Of a stretch of DNA of 64,000 nucleotides, positions 16,545 to 25,153 are shown in pieces. The notes under the pieces are model-generated. The model was not told the origin of the DNA. It saw only the letters and a program-made list of their open reading frames with translations, and made no database searches. Where the stretch lies: positions 425,261 to 489,260 of the forward strand of contig NZ_VDZH01000001.1 in assembly GCF_007673235.1 (NCBI RefSeq), read 5' to 3'. The translations under genes were made by a program, and so were the position numbers. Every line of letters begins with the position of its first letter. Position 1 is the stretch's first letter. Source of the DNA: Curtobacterium pusillum (GTDB lineage Bacteria; Actinomycetota; Actinomycetes; Actinomycetales; Microbacteriaceae).

Positions 16545-17600
16545 TCAGGCGGTGGGGGTCGCGCCCACCCAGTCGGCCAGCTTGCGGGCCCCGGCACCCG
16601 AGTCGATCGCGTCGGCCGCCACGACCAGCTGCTCGCGGAACCGCTGCAGGATCGGGCGGTCGACCTCGGCCGGGTCCTCCGCCAGGCGGAAGGACACCAG
16701 GCCGGCGGCGGCGTTCAGCAGGACGATGTCGCGGACCGGGCCGGACTCCCCTGCGAGGACACGGTGCACCACCGCGGCGTTGTGCTCGGGGTCGCCGCCG
16801 AGCAGGTCCTCGATGCGCGCACGGGCGATCCCGAGGTCGCGCGGGTCGAGGTCGTGCTCGGTCACGCGGCCGCCCGTGACCTCCCAGATGTGGCTGTGTC
16901 CGGTGGTCGTCAGCTCGTCCAGGCCGTCGTCGCCGCGGAACACCAGCGCGGTCGCGCCGCGCGTCTGGAACACGCCCGTGATGATCGGCACGAGTTCGAG
17001 CTGCGCCACGCCGACCGCGTTCGCCTCGCACCGTGCAGGGTTGACGAGCGGGCCGAGGAAGTTGAAGACCGTCGGCACACCGATCTCGCGGCGGACCGGG
17101 CCGGCGTGCGCGAAGCCGGGGTGGAAGGCACTCGCGAACGCGAAGGTCAGTCCGACACGCCGGAACGTGTCCGCGACACGCGCGGCGTCCATCGTGAGGT
17201 CGAGGCCGAGTGCGGCGAGCACGTCGCTCGAGCCGGACTTCGACGAGCTCGCCCTGTTGCCGTGCTTCACGACCGGCACGCCCGCCGCGGCGATGACGAT
17301 GGCCGCCATCGTCGAGACGTTGACCGTGCCGACGACGTCGCCGCCCGTCCCCACGATGTCGAGCGCCATCGGGTCCACGTCGAGCGGAACCGCTGCGTCG
17401 AGGATCGCATCGCGGAACCCCACGACCTCGTCGACGGTCTCGCCCTTGGCGCGGAGTGCGACGGCGAACGCGGCGATCTGTGCGGGCGTCGCGCGGCCCG
17501 CGACGATCTCCTGCATGGCCCATGTGGACTGGCTGATCGTCAGGTCCTCGCGCGCCATGAGCGCGCTGATCACGGTGGGCCAGGTAAGGGCGTCGAGCAT
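16545..17600 (-). CDS. trpD: Anthranilate phosphoribosyltransferase
   Basis: A 351-residue enzyme joining anthranilate to phosphoribosyl pyrophosphate in tryptophan synthesis. The PRPP-binding loop is LDIVGTGGDVVGTVNVST (about residues 81-98), followed by VPVVKHGNRASSSKSGSSDVLAALG, which has the family's anthranilate-binding residues. MLDALTWPTVISALMAREDL is the natural N-terminus, ATG 17600. It stands apart from other trp genes, next to the cytochrome genes, a common place in Actinobacteria. Confidence 0.95.
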   Translation of the reverse strand: MLDALTWPTVISALMAREDLTISQSTWAMQEIVAGRATPAQIAAFAVALRAKGETVDEVVGFRDAILDAAVPLDVDPMALDIVGTGGDVVGTVNVSTMAAIVIAAAGVPVVKHGNRASSSKSGSSDVLAALGLDLTMDAARVADTFRRVGLTFAFASAFHPGFAHAGPVRREIGVPTVFNFLGPLVNPARCEANAVGVAQLELVPIITGVFQTRGATALVFRGDDGLDELTTTGHSHIWEVTGGRVTEHDLDPRDLGIARARIEDLLGGDPEHNAAVVHRVLAGESGPVRDIVLLNAAAGLVSFRLAEDPAEVDRPILQRFREQLVVAADAIDSGAGARKLADWVGATPTA

Positions 17601-17650
17601 GAGTCGATCGTAGTGAATTCGAGAGACCCGCCAGTTCGCTGCGAAAACAC

Positions 17651-17672
17651 TGTCCGTGGTTTCGGACATAAT
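17651..17672 (+). promoter_or_regulatory. ctaE promoter with adjacent dyad
   Basis: A strong -10 hexamer CATAAT (17667-17672) places the start point near 17679-17680, on the GTG start of ctaE. Directly upstream and overlapping is a dyad TGTCCG-N6-CGGACA (17651-17668) that could bind a regulator or be chance. No good -35 is seen. Confidence 0.5.
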
Positions 17673-17679
17673 GGAACCT

Positions 17680-18309
17680 GTGACTAGCACCCCTCTCTCC
17701 AGATCCGCCAGCGGTCCGGTCCTGAACAGGCCGAACGCCGTTGCCGTGGGGACGATCGTGTGGCTGGGCAGCGAGGTCATGTTCTTCGCCGGCCTGTTCG
17801 CGATCTACTTCACGTTGCGCAGCACCTCGCCCGAACTGTGGGCGACCGAGACCGCCAAGCTCGAGGTGCCCTTCGCCTCGGTGAACACGATCATCCTGGT
17901 GCTGTCCAGCTTCGCCTGCCAGTTCGCGGTGTTCGCCGCTGAGCGCTTCCAGGTGCACCGCACGAGCTGGAACCCCAAGGACTGGGGCATGACGGAGTGG
18001 TTCTTCGTCACGTACTGCATGGGCGCGATCTTCGTCTGCGGCCAGATCTTCGAGTACGCCAACCTCTGGCACGAGGGCGTGACGCTCTCCTCCAGCGCGT
18101 ACGGCTCGGCGTTCTACATGACCACCGGCTTCCACGGCCTCCACGTCACCGGTGGCCTCATCGCCTTCCTGCTGACGCTCGGCCGCGGGTTCGCCGCCAA
18201 GAACTTCGGTCACAAGGAAGCGACCACCGCGATCGTCGTGTCGTACTACTGGCACTTCGTCGACGTCGTCTGGATCGGCCTCTTCGCCGTCATCTACCTT
18301 CTCAAGTAG
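17680..18309 (+). CDS. ctaE: Cytochrome c oxidase subunit III (aa3 type)
   Basis: A 209-residue membrane protein with five hydrophobic helices. The family is marked by [63 protein letters not shown] and [21 protein letters not shown]. Subunit III supports proton pumping and stability of the oxidase. The GTG at 17680 is preferred: the ATG at 17671 overlaps the -10 hexamer, and the start point would fall on the GTG. First gene of ctaE-qcrCAB, the branch where actinobacterial bc and aa3 complexes form a supercomplex. Confidence 0.95.
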   Translation: MTSTPLSRSASGPVLNRPNAVAVGTIVWLGSEVMFFAGLFAIYFTLRSTSPELWATETAKLEVPFASVNTIILVLSSFACQFAVFAAERFQVHRTSWNPKDWGMTEWFFVTYCMGAIFVCGQIFEYANLWHEGVTLSSSAYGSAFYMTTGFHGLHVTGGLIAFLLTLGRGFAAKNFGHKEATTAIVVSYYWHFVDVVWIGLFAVIYLLK

Positions 18310-18330
18310 GAACTGGATAGCCCCCACCGC

Positions 18331-19140
18331 ATGTTCAACAGAACCAAGTCCAAGAAGGGCCGCCGTTCACCGATGGCGACCGTGTCGCTCATCGTCGTCG
18401 GTCTCATGACCACCGGCGGTGCGTACGCGCTGTTCAGCTCCACGGCGAACGCCGACGACAGCACGAGCACCGTGGCGGCGACGAGCCAGTCGAAGGTGAA
18501 CGAGGGCCAGAAGCTCTTCGCCTCGAACTGCGCCACCTGCCACGGCCTGTCGGCCCAGGGCACCTCCGAGGGTCCGTCCCTCATCGGTGTCGGTGCCGCG
18601 TCCGTCGACTTCCAGGTCGGGACCGGCCGCATGCCGATGGCCGCCCAGGGTCCGCAGGCCGAAGAGAAGCCCGCGCAGTTCACGGACGACCAGATCGACG
18701 CCCTCGCCGAGTACGTCGCGTCGCTCGGCCCCGGCCCGTCGGTCCCGTCCACCAGCCTCACCGACGGCTCGGACGGCAACGCGGCCGAGGGTGCGGAGCT
18801 CTTCCGCATCAACTGCGCCATGTGCCACAACGTGGCCGGCGCCGGCGGTGCGCTGACCGAGGGCAAGTACGCCCCGAACCTGCAGTCCGTGTCCGGCAAG
18901 CACATCTACGAGGCCATGGTCACTGGTCCGCAGAACATGCCGGTGTTCAACGACCTGAACCTCACGCCCCAGCAGAAGGCCGACATCATCACGTACCTCA
19001 AGTACGTGCAGGACAACAAGTCGCCCGGTGGGTTCGCCCTCGGCTCCCTCGGCCCGGTGGCAGAGGGTCTGTTCATCTGGATCTTCGGACTCGGCGCGGT
19101 CGTCGCGATGACCGTGTGGCTGACCGCGAAGTCCAACTGA
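18331..19140 (+). CDS. qcrC: Di-haem cytochrome c of the bc1 complex
   Basis: A 269-residue protein with an N-terminal membrane anchor (MATVSLIVVGLMTTGGAYALF), two c-type haem domains (CATCH about residue 67; CAMCH about residue 165) and a C-terminal helix FIWIFGLGAVVAMTVWLTAK. The two-haem form replaces both cytochrome c1 and the free cytochrome c and passes electrons directly to the aa3 oxidase, as is usual in Actinobacteria. 21 bp after ctaE, before qcrA. Confidence 0.96.
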   Translation: MFNRTKSKKGRRSPMATVSLIVVGLMTTGGAYALFSSTANADDSTSTVAATSQSKVNEGQKLFASNCATCHGLSAQGTSEGPSLIGVGAASVDFQVGTGRMPMAAQGPQAEEKPAQFTDDQIDALAEYVASLGPGPSVPSTSLTDGSDGNAAEGAELFRINCAMCHNVAGAGGALTEGKYAPNLQSVSGKHIYEAMVTGPQNMPVFNDLNLTPQQKADIITYLKYVQDNKSPGGFALGSLGPVAEGLFIWIFGLGAVVAMTVWLTAKSN

Positions 19141-19173
19141 TCGTCCGTGTCGAACGACACTGAAGGGAACACC

Positions 19174-20241
19174 ATGGCAGAGCACGACGACGAGGCACTG
19201 AACTCGTCCTCGGCTGTCGAGAAGCACGGCACGACCACGACGTCGGCCGGCACCGCGGTCCTGCCCGCGGAGCCGTTCGAGAACCCGGGCGAGCCGCCGC
19301 ACCGCGCGCGCCGCACCGACGTCGACCCGAAGAAGCAGCGCCTGGCCGAGCGTCAGGTCGCCACGTTCTTCTACCTGTCGATCGTCGGCAGCGTCCTCGC
19401 GATCGCGGCGTACGTCGCCTTCCCGATCAGCTCCGACGACTTCGGCACGGTCCGCACCGCGAACCTCTTCCTCGGCCTCGCGATCGCCCTCGCGCTCCTG
19501 GCGCTCGGTCTCGGCGCCGTGTACTGGTCGAAGTCGCTCGTCGTCGACCGTGAGATCACGGAGCTCCGCCACCCCACCCGTGGCACGGACGCGACCCGTG
19601 AGAAGGCCGTGGAGGCCTTCCAGCTCGCCGACAAGGAGTCCGGCTTCAGCCGTCGCAAGCTGATCCGCAACTCGATGATCGGTGCACTGGCAGCGTTCCC
19701 GCTCCCCGGCATCGTCCTGGTGCGTGACCTCGCCCCGGCCGCTGACCCGAACGAGCTGCTCCGCCACACGTTCTGGAAGTCGGGCATGCGCCTGACGAAG
19801 GACCCGACCGGTCTCCCGATCAAGGCGTCCGACGTGACGATCGGCTCGGTCTTCCACGTCATCCCCGACGGGATGCTCGACTCGGAGCACATGCTGGAGG
19901 AGAAGGCCAAGGCCGCCGTCCTCCTCATGCGCCTCGACCCGAAGGACCTCAACCCCGCCAAGGGTCGCGAGAACTGGGGCTACGACGGCATCGTCGCGTA
20001 CTCCAAGATCTGCACCCACGTCGGGTGCCCGGTCGCGCTCTACGAGCAGCAGACGCACCACCTGCTGTGCCCGTGCCACCAGTCGACCTTCGATGTCTCG
20101 AACAACTGCGACGTCATCTTCGGACCGGCCGCGCGCCCCCTCCCCCAACTTCCGATCGCGATCGACGACGACGGCTACCTGGTTGCGCAGAGCGACTTCC
20201 ACGAGCCTGTCGGACCGTCCTTCTGGGAGCGTGAACGCTGA
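19174..20241 (+). CDS. qcrA: Rieske iron-sulfur subunit of the bc1 complex
   Basis: A 355-residue protein with three membrane helices in the N-terminal half (YLSIVGSVLAIAAYVAF; LFLGLAIALALLALGLGAVYW; SMIGALAAFPLPGIVLV) and a Rieske domain with both cluster motifs CTHVGC and CPCHQSTFD near residues 280-305. The long three-helix form is typical of Actinobacteria. ATG 19174, after AAGGG, is preferred over GTG 19147. Its stop shares one base with the qcrB start (TGATG). Confidence 0.95.
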   Translation: MAEHDDEALNSSSAVEKHGTTTTSAGTAVLPAEPFENPGEPPHRARRTDVDPKKQRLAERQVATFFYLSIVGSVLAIAAYVAFPISSDDFGTVRTANLFLGLAIALALLALGLGAVYWSKSLVVDREITELRHPTRGTDATREKAVEAFQLADKESGFSRRKLIRNSMIGALAAFPLPGIVLVRDLAPAADPNELLRHTFWKSGMRLTKDPTGLPIKASDVTIGSVFHVIPDGMLDSEHMLEEKAKAAVLLMRLDPKDLNPAKGRENWGYDGIVAYSKICTHVGCPVALYEQQTHHLLCPCHQSTFDVSNNCDVIFGPAARPLPQLPIAIDDDGYLVAQSDFHEPVGPSFWERER

Positions 20242-21926
20242 TGAGCACCACCACCACGAACGCACCCGCGTCGGCCACCAAGCCGGCGCCGGAGCGCGGA
20301 TCCCGCATCATCGGCGGGGTCGCCAACTACATCGACGAGCGAACCAGCATCTCGGGCCTCGTGAAGGAGGTCGGGCGCAAGATCTTCCCCGACCACTGGA
20401 GCTTCATGCTCGGCGAGGTGGCGCTGTACAGCTTCGTCGTCGTCCTGCTCTCGGGCACCTTCCTGACGTTCTTCTTCCAGGCGTCGATGGCCGAGGTCGT
20501 CTACAACGGCTCGTACGTCCCGCTCAAGGGCGTCGAGATGTCGACGGCGCTGCAGTCCACGCTGAACATCTCGTTCGACATCCGCGGCGGACTCTTCGTC
20601 CGGCAGATCCACCACTGGGCGGCCCTGCTGTTCGTGGCCTCGATCATGCTGCACATGGCCCGCGTGTTCTTCACCGGCGCGTTCCGCAAGCCGCGTGAGC
20701 TCAACTGGGTGTTCGGCTTCCTCCTCTGGGTCCTGGCCATGGCCGAGGGCTTCACGGGCTACTCGCTCCCCGACGACCTGCTCTCCGGAAACGGTCTGCG
20801 GATCATCGTCGGCATGATCGAGGGTGTGCCGGTCATCGGTGTCTGGATCGCCTACCTGCTGTTCGGCGGCGAGTTCCCGGGCACCGACATCGTCGGCCGT
20901 CTGTACACGCTGCACATCCTGCTGCTGCCGGCGATCCTCGTCGCGGTGCTCGGCGTCCACCTCGTGCTGGTCGTCATCAACAAGCACACGCAGTTCGCGG
21001 GCCCCGGCAAGACGAACGAGAACGTCGTCGGCGTCCCGATCCTCCCCGCGTTCGCCGCGAAGGCCGGTGGGTTCTTCTTCATCGTCGCGGGCATCCTCGC
21101 CCTCATCGCGTCGCTGTTCACGATCAACCCGATCTGGAACTACGGCCCGTACGACCCGTCCCCCGTGTCCGCCGGTACCCAGCCCGACTGGTACATCGGC
21201 TTCGCGGACGGCGCGCTCCGACTGGTGCCCCCGCACTGGGAGGTCGTGTGGTTCGGCTACACGGTGTCGTTCAACATCCTCGCGCCGATCGCGGTGCTGG
21301 TGCTGCTCATCCTGGCGATCCTGCTCTACCCCTTCATCGAGGGCTGGGTCACCGGTGACAAGCGCGAGCACCACATCCTCGACCGTCCGCGCAACGCCCC
21401 GACCCGCACGGCGTTCGGCGCCGCCGGCATCACGCTCTACGCGAGCCTCTGGGCCGCCGCGTCGTCGGACATCATCGCGACCCACTTCCTGGTGTCGATC
21501 GAACACGTGATCCACGTGATCCAGGCGACAACGGTCCTCGGCCCGTTCATCGCCTTCTGGATCACGAAGCGCGTGTGCATCGCCCTGCAGAAGAAGGACC
21601 GCGAGATCGTGCTCCACGGGTACGAGTCCGGCCGTATCGTGCGACTCCCCCACGGCGAGTACATCGAGGTGCACGAGCAGCTCGACGAGTACGAGCGCTG
21701 GAAGCTCCTGCAGTTCAACGAGTACAAGCCGCTGATGATCCGCCCGAACGCCAAGGGCAAGATCTCCGGTGTGCAGAAGCTCCGCGCCGGTGTCTCCCGC
21801 TTCTTCTTCGAGGACCGCATCACGCCGGTCACGAAGGCCGAGCTCGAGGCTGCGCACGCCGCGCACCACGGTCCCGAACTGGAAGGTGAGCACCAGGCCC
21901 CGGCCCTCGGTGCGAACAACCACTAG
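20241..21926 (+). CDS. qcrB: Cytochrome b subunit of the bc1 complex
   Basis: A 561-residue protein holding the two b haems and quinol sites. It has the four-helix b-type core: QIHHWAALLFVASIMLHMARVFFTGAFRKPRELNWVFG and the haem histidines, GFTGYSLPDDLLSGNGLRI, then GRLYTLHILLLPAILVAVLGVHL. The PEWY quinol motif is PDWY (GTQPDWYIGF), as in other actinobacteria. The long C-terminal tail with charged repeats is also usual. Ends the operon before a rho-independent terminator. Confidence 0.96.
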   Translation: MSTTTTNAPASATKPAPERGSRIIGGVANYIDERTSISGLVKEVGRKIFPDHWSFMLGEVALYSFVVVLLSGTFLTFFFQASMAEVVYNGSYVPLKGVEMSTALQSTLNISFDIRGGLFVRQIHHWAALLFVASIMLHMARVFFTGAFRKPRELNWVFGFLLWVLAMAEGFTGYSLPDDLLSGNGLRIIVGMIEGVPVIGVWIAYLLFGGEFPGTDIVGRLYTLHILLLPAILVAVLGVHLVLVVINKHTQFAGPGKTNENVVGVPILPAFAAKAGGFFFIVAGILALIASLFTINPIWNYGPYDPSPVSAGTQPDWYIGFADGALRLVPPHWEVVWFGYTVSFNILAPIAVLVLLILAILLYPFIEGWVTGDKREHHILDRPRNAPTRTAFGAAGITLYASLWAAASSDIIATHFLVSIEHVIHVIQATTVLGPFIAFWITKRVCIALQKKDREIVLHGYESGRIVRLPHGEYIEVHEQLDEYERWKLLQFNEYKPLMIRPNAKGKISGVQKLRAGVSRFFFEDRITPVTKAELEAAHAAHHGPELEGEHQAPALGANNH

Positions 21927-21942
21927 TCGCCGACTCCGAAGC

Positions 21943-21972
21943 AACCCCCGTCACGATGTGGCGGGGGTTTCT
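21943..21972 (+). terminator. Rho-independent terminator after qcrB
   Basis: Stem AACCCCCG (21943-21950) and CGGGGGTT (21962-21969), 11-nt loop, followed by TCTT. It is 17 bp after the qcrB stop and the clearest classical terminator in the window. Confidence 0.85.
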
Positions 21973-21999
21973 TCGTCGGTCGGGAACACGCCGTGCCCG

Positions 22000-22021
22000 G
22001 TTCACGTTCGGTTCACCGACA
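22000..22021 (+). promoter_or_regulatory. Candidate PHO box (PhoP/RegX3-type direct repeat)
   Basis: Two consecutive 11-nt units begin with GTTCAC: GTTCACGTTCG (22000-22010) followed by GTTCACCGACA (22011-22021). Actinobacterial phosphate-response regulators bind direct repeats of this spacing. It lies 70 bp before a phosphoesterase gene. A dyad CTGGAC-TC-GTCCAG (22026-22039) lies directly downstream. The -10 is not clear. Confidence 0.5.
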
Positions 22022-22091
22022 CGTGCTGGACTCGTCCAGGACGGTGTGGCACTGTGTTGCACCACGCACCCGCCAACGGAATGAGACCCCG

Positions 22092-23051
22092 ATGGACAGC
22101 CGGACGGCCGAACACCCCAGGCCGAACCACTTCCTCCTCCACCTCAGCGACACCCACCTCGTGGCGGGTGACGGCAACCTTTACGGGGACGTCGATTCGG
22201 CAGCGCGGCTCGGTGAGATCATCGCCGACATCGAGGCATCGGGCACCAAGCCCGAGGCGATCGTCGTCACCGGCGACGTGGCCGACAAGGGCGAACCGGG
22301 CGCCTACGCGCGCATCCGCGACATCGTGCAGCCCGCGGCCGACCGCATCGGCGCACAGGTGATCTGGGCGATGGGCAACCACGACGAGCGTGGCGCGTTC
22401 CGACAGGAGCTCTTCGGCCTCCAGCCCACCGACCGACCCGTGGACTTCGTCTACGACGTGAACGGTCTCCGGGTGATCACCCTCGACACGAGCGTCCCCG
22501 GTGCGCACCACGGCGAGGTCTCCCCCGAACAGCTCGACTGGCTCGCCGAGGTCCTGTCCGAGGCCGCCCCGCACGGCACGATCCTGGCCATGCACCACCC
22601 GCCGGTGCCGAGCGTGCAGGACCTCGCCGTCCTCGTGGAGCTCCGCGACCAGGATGCCCTCGCCGAGGTCGTCGAGGGCAGCGACGTCATCGCGATCATC
22701 GCCGGTCACCTGCACTACTCGACGAGCGCCGTGTTCGCGGGCATCCCCGTGTCGGTGGCGAGTGCCACGTGCTACACGCAGGACCTCACCGAGTTCCAGG
22801 GCGGGACTCGTGGCCGCGACGGCGCTCAGGCGTTCAACCTGGTGCACGTCTACGGCCACAACGTCGTGCACTCGGTGGTGCCGATCGGGCACTACTCGAC
22901 CGTGGGCCAGCCGGTCTCCGCAGTCGAGACCGAGGCTCGCCTGGCTGCCGCCGGTGTCTCCATCGCCCCCGCGGTCGAGCCGGCTCCGGTCACCTCGAGC
23001 ATCCCGGTCTTCACGCTCGACTCCGTGCCGGTCTCCCCCGTCCACCGCTAG
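22092..23051 (+). CDS. Metallophosphoesterase (CpdA/GpdQ-like cyclic phosphodiesterase family)
   Basis: A 319-residue binuclear metal phosphodiesterase. The five metal blocks are present: LHLSDTHLV (about residues 16-24), [24 protein letters not shown] and GHLHYSTS. These define the class III cyclic nucleotide/glycerophosphodiester phosphodiesterase group. No signal peptide is seen, so it is cytoplasmic. The C-terminal 40 residues are Ala/Pro/Val-rich. The candidate PHO box upstream hints at phosphate-starvation control, favouring phosphate scavenging over cAMP turnover; the substrate is undecided. Confidence 0.85.
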   Translation: MDSRTAEHPRPNHFLLHLSDTHLVAGDGNLYGDVDSAARLGEIIADIEASGTKPEAIVVTGDVADKGEPGAYARIRDIVQPAADRIGAQVIWAMGNHDERGAFRQELFGLQPTDRPVDFVYDVNGLRVITLDTSVPGAHHGEVSPEQLDWLAEVLSEAAPHGTILAMHHPPVPSVQDLAVLVELRDQDALAEVVEGSDVIAIIAGHLHYSTSAVFAGIPVSVASATCYTQDLTEFQGGTRGRDGAQAFNLVHVYGHNVVHSVVPIGHYSTVGQPVSAVETEARLAAAGVSIAPAVEPAPVTSSIPVFTLDSVPVSPVHR

Positions 23052-23073
23052 CGGTCAGGGGTCGCCGGCCGGT

Positions 23074-23370
23074 CGTTGCACGGGCATCAGTTGCTCGTGC
23101 ATGGTGCGACATCGCGGACGTCGTACGACAGGCGTCTTGTCGCTCGTTGCACCCGCAACAGTTGCTCGTGCATGGTGCGACATCGCGGACGTCGTGCGAC
23201 AGGCGTCTTGTCGCTCGTTGCACGCGCAATGGTTGCTCGTGCATGGTGCGACATCGCGGTCGTCGTGCGACAGGCGCCTTGTCGTTCGTTGCGCGCGCAA
23301 TGGTTGCGGGTGCATGGTGCGACTTCGCGGTCGTCGTACGACAGGCGTCTTGCCGCTCGTTGCACGCGCA
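23074..23370. repeat. 71-bp tandem repeat, four copies plus a partial fifth
   Basis: CGTTGCAC recurs at 23074, 23145, 23216, 23287 (as CGTTGCGC) and 23358, and CATGGTGCGAC at 23100, 23171, 23242 and 23313: an exact 71-bp period with a few substitutions between units. Each unit contains short dyads such as CGTCGTACGAC. After the last unit comes a low-complexity tract of CGCACG repeats (23361-23420). The whole 23052-23494 gap has no believable gene; open frames in it are a by-product of the repeat. It separates the phosphoesterase from the Stealth gene. Confidence 0.9.
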
Positions 23371-23494
23371 CACCCGCAGGCGCACGCGCACGCGCACGCA
23401 CGCGGGCACAAGCACACACCGGCGCCACACCGCACCAACGCATCAACAACCGGGCCGGCGGCGCGAGGCGGCCCGGCCCCGCGCCTCCAGGCCG

Positions 23495-25060
23495 TCAGAC
23501 GGTCTCGCTGTCCGCGTCCCGCTCCCACGGCGCCGGGAACGGGAAGTACTTCTCGAGGAAGTCCGTCACACGCCGCGTGCGTTCCTCGTCGCTGACCTCG
23601 GGGAAGCTGCCGTCGTTGAGGCAGAAGAAGTCGACGTTCCGCTTCTTGAGCAGCTCCTCCAGCGCTCGGAGCCCGGAGAGCATCGTCGTGTCGATGTACC
23701 GCACCGGAGCGTTCTCCTGCACGATCGCCCGGCCCGTCAGCAACGAGTAGTAGTGGTAGAGCGAGTTCGTCACAGAGATGTTCTCGGCAGCGCGGAAGCG
23801 GGACGCGGCGGTCGCGCGGAACTCGTCCGCGAACTCGTGCTCCATCTCGGTCATGATCGAGGCGCGCAAGGGCGTCGGCGCGTGCTCGAGGTGGCGGGTG
23901 GTCACGGCACCGAACCGCTGCTGCAGGAGCCGGCGGTTGACCCGGGCCGCGTTCTCGAAACCGCTGCGTGCGGGGTTGTTCGATCCCAGGCCGATGCGGG
24001 TGGTCGCGAGGATGAACTTCGTCACGGAGCCGGGGCTGAAGAACACCGAGGGGTCCACCGTGCGCCCGAAGAACATGTCGTCGTTCGAGTAGATGAAGTG
24101 TTCGCTGATGCCCGGGATGTGGTGCAGTTGCGACTCGACGGCCTGTGAGTTGTGCGTCGGCAGCACGGACGGGTCGGCGAAGAACTCCTCCGACCGGACG
24201 ATCCGCACCTTCGGGTGCTCGGCGAGCCAGGCGGGGGCGGGTGAGTCGGTCGCGATGTAGATCTGCCGGATCCACGGGGCGAAGGTGTGCACCGAGCGCA
24301 GCGCGTACTTCAGCTCGTCGATCTGCCGGAAGCGGGCTGGGGCGTCGTCGCCCTCGCCCAGGACGGCACCGGACTGCGCCGCCTGTCGGGCGCGCTGGTA
24401 CTCGACCGCGTTGCCGTCCACCCACGAGAAGACGATGTCGATCGGGAAGCGGATGTCCGAGACGTGGTCGTCGAACATGTGCTCGACGGTGCGCCAGGTG
24501 CGGCCGTAGCGCTCGATGTCCACCAGGACGAACTCGTCGACCGGCAGGCTGCGGCGCATCAGGGCGTTCTCGACGGGTGCGAGCACCTCGGTGTCGGTGA
24601 CCCGCCAGAACTCGAGCTGCACGCTCGTCTCGGCGCCGTACCGCAGGCGTCCGAGGGGCTCGACGCGCGGCCGGAACACCCGCAGCACGGGTTCGTCGAC
24701 CGAGGCGAGACCGTCGTCGATGACGAGCACGGCGGGCTTCCCCGGCGGCTTCGCGTACAGCGGCTCGTTCGCGGCGGCGGCCATCACGGCGCTCTCCGCG
24801 CGCTGACGGTCGCGTTCGTCCAGCGCGATGACGGGGCGCTGGTCGTTGCCCCGGATGAGCAGGTGGTCGACGTCACCGGCGGTGAGGGCGTCGTCGAGGA
24901 ACAGGAGGTCCTCGATCATCGACTGCTGCGGCGTGAGGTGCCCGTTGACGAGCGTCAGACGGCCCTTGCGCACGACGACGTCGGGTCGGTCGAGACCGCC
25001 GGAGGACGGTCGAGGGTTCAGCAGAGGACTCTCGGTCACCGGCTCGGTCTCGCTGCTCAT
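23495..25060 (-). CDS. Stealth-family sugar-phosphate transferase
   Basis: A 521-residue protein of the Stealth family, hexose- or sugar-1-phosphate transferases of exopolysaccharide and teichoic-acid-like polymers. The blocks appear in order: CR1 around FPIDIVFSWVDGNAVEYQ (about residues 213-230); CR2 around DELKYALRSVHTFAPWIRQIYIATD; CR3 around HNSQAVESQLHHIPGISEHFIYSNDDMFFGR; then a C-terminal FFCLNDGS region like CR4. The N-terminal 200 residues form a variable domain. ATG 25060 is preferred because 25090 would add an arginine-rich stretch. No polysaccharide genes adjoin it. Confidence 0.88.
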   Translation of the reverse strand: MSSETEPVTESPLLNPRPSSGGLDRPDVVVRKGRLTLVNGHLTPQQSMIEDLLFLDDALTAGDVDHLLIRGNDQRPVIALDERDRQRAESAVMAAAANEPLYAKPPGKPAVLVIDDGLASVDEPVLRVFRPRVEPLGRLRYGAETSVQLEFWRVTDTEVLAPVENALMRRSLPVDEFVLVDIERYGRTWRTVEHMFDDHVSDIRFPIDIVFSWVDGNAVEYQRARQAAQSGAVLGEGDDAPARFRQIDELKYALRSVHTFAPWIRQIYIATDSPAPAWLAEHPKVRIVRSEEFFADPSVLPTHNSQAVESQLHHIPGISEHFIYSNDDMFFGRTVDPSVFFSPGSVTKFILATTRIGLGSNNPARSGFENAARVNRRLLQQRFGAVTTRHLEHAPTPLRASIMTEMEHEFADEFRATAASRFRAAENISVTNSLYHYYSLLTGRAIVQENAPVRYIDTTMLSGLRALEELLKKRNVDFFCLNDGSFPEVSDEERTRRVTDFLEKYFPFPAPWERDADSETV

Positions 25061-25080
25061 CCATGCCCTTCGGGTCGATC

Positions 25081-25112
25081 GGTCGGGCACTGCGCCCGAC
25101 CTCTCGATCCTA
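25081..25112 (-). promoter_or_regulatory. Promoter and inverted repeat before the Stealth gene
   Basis: A minus-strand -10 hexamer TAGGAT (25107-25112) is followed by the dyad GGTCGGGC-N5-GCCCGACC (25081-25101), which would cover the first 20 transcribed bases. It may be an operator or a 5' mRNA hairpin. No -35 is clear. Confidence 0.45.
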
Positions 25113-25153
25113 CCGTCCGCGCGGACGCTCGGTCCGCCCGTCGGTCGGCTCCG

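Noticed and set aside
17671-17679. ATG at 17671 as ctaE start
   Set aside because: It overlaps the strong CATAAT hexamer, so it would not be transcribed.
23011-23450. Coding frames through the 71-bp repeat array
   Set aside because: They exist in several frames on both strands because the repeat has few stops; no start signal or recognisable protein.
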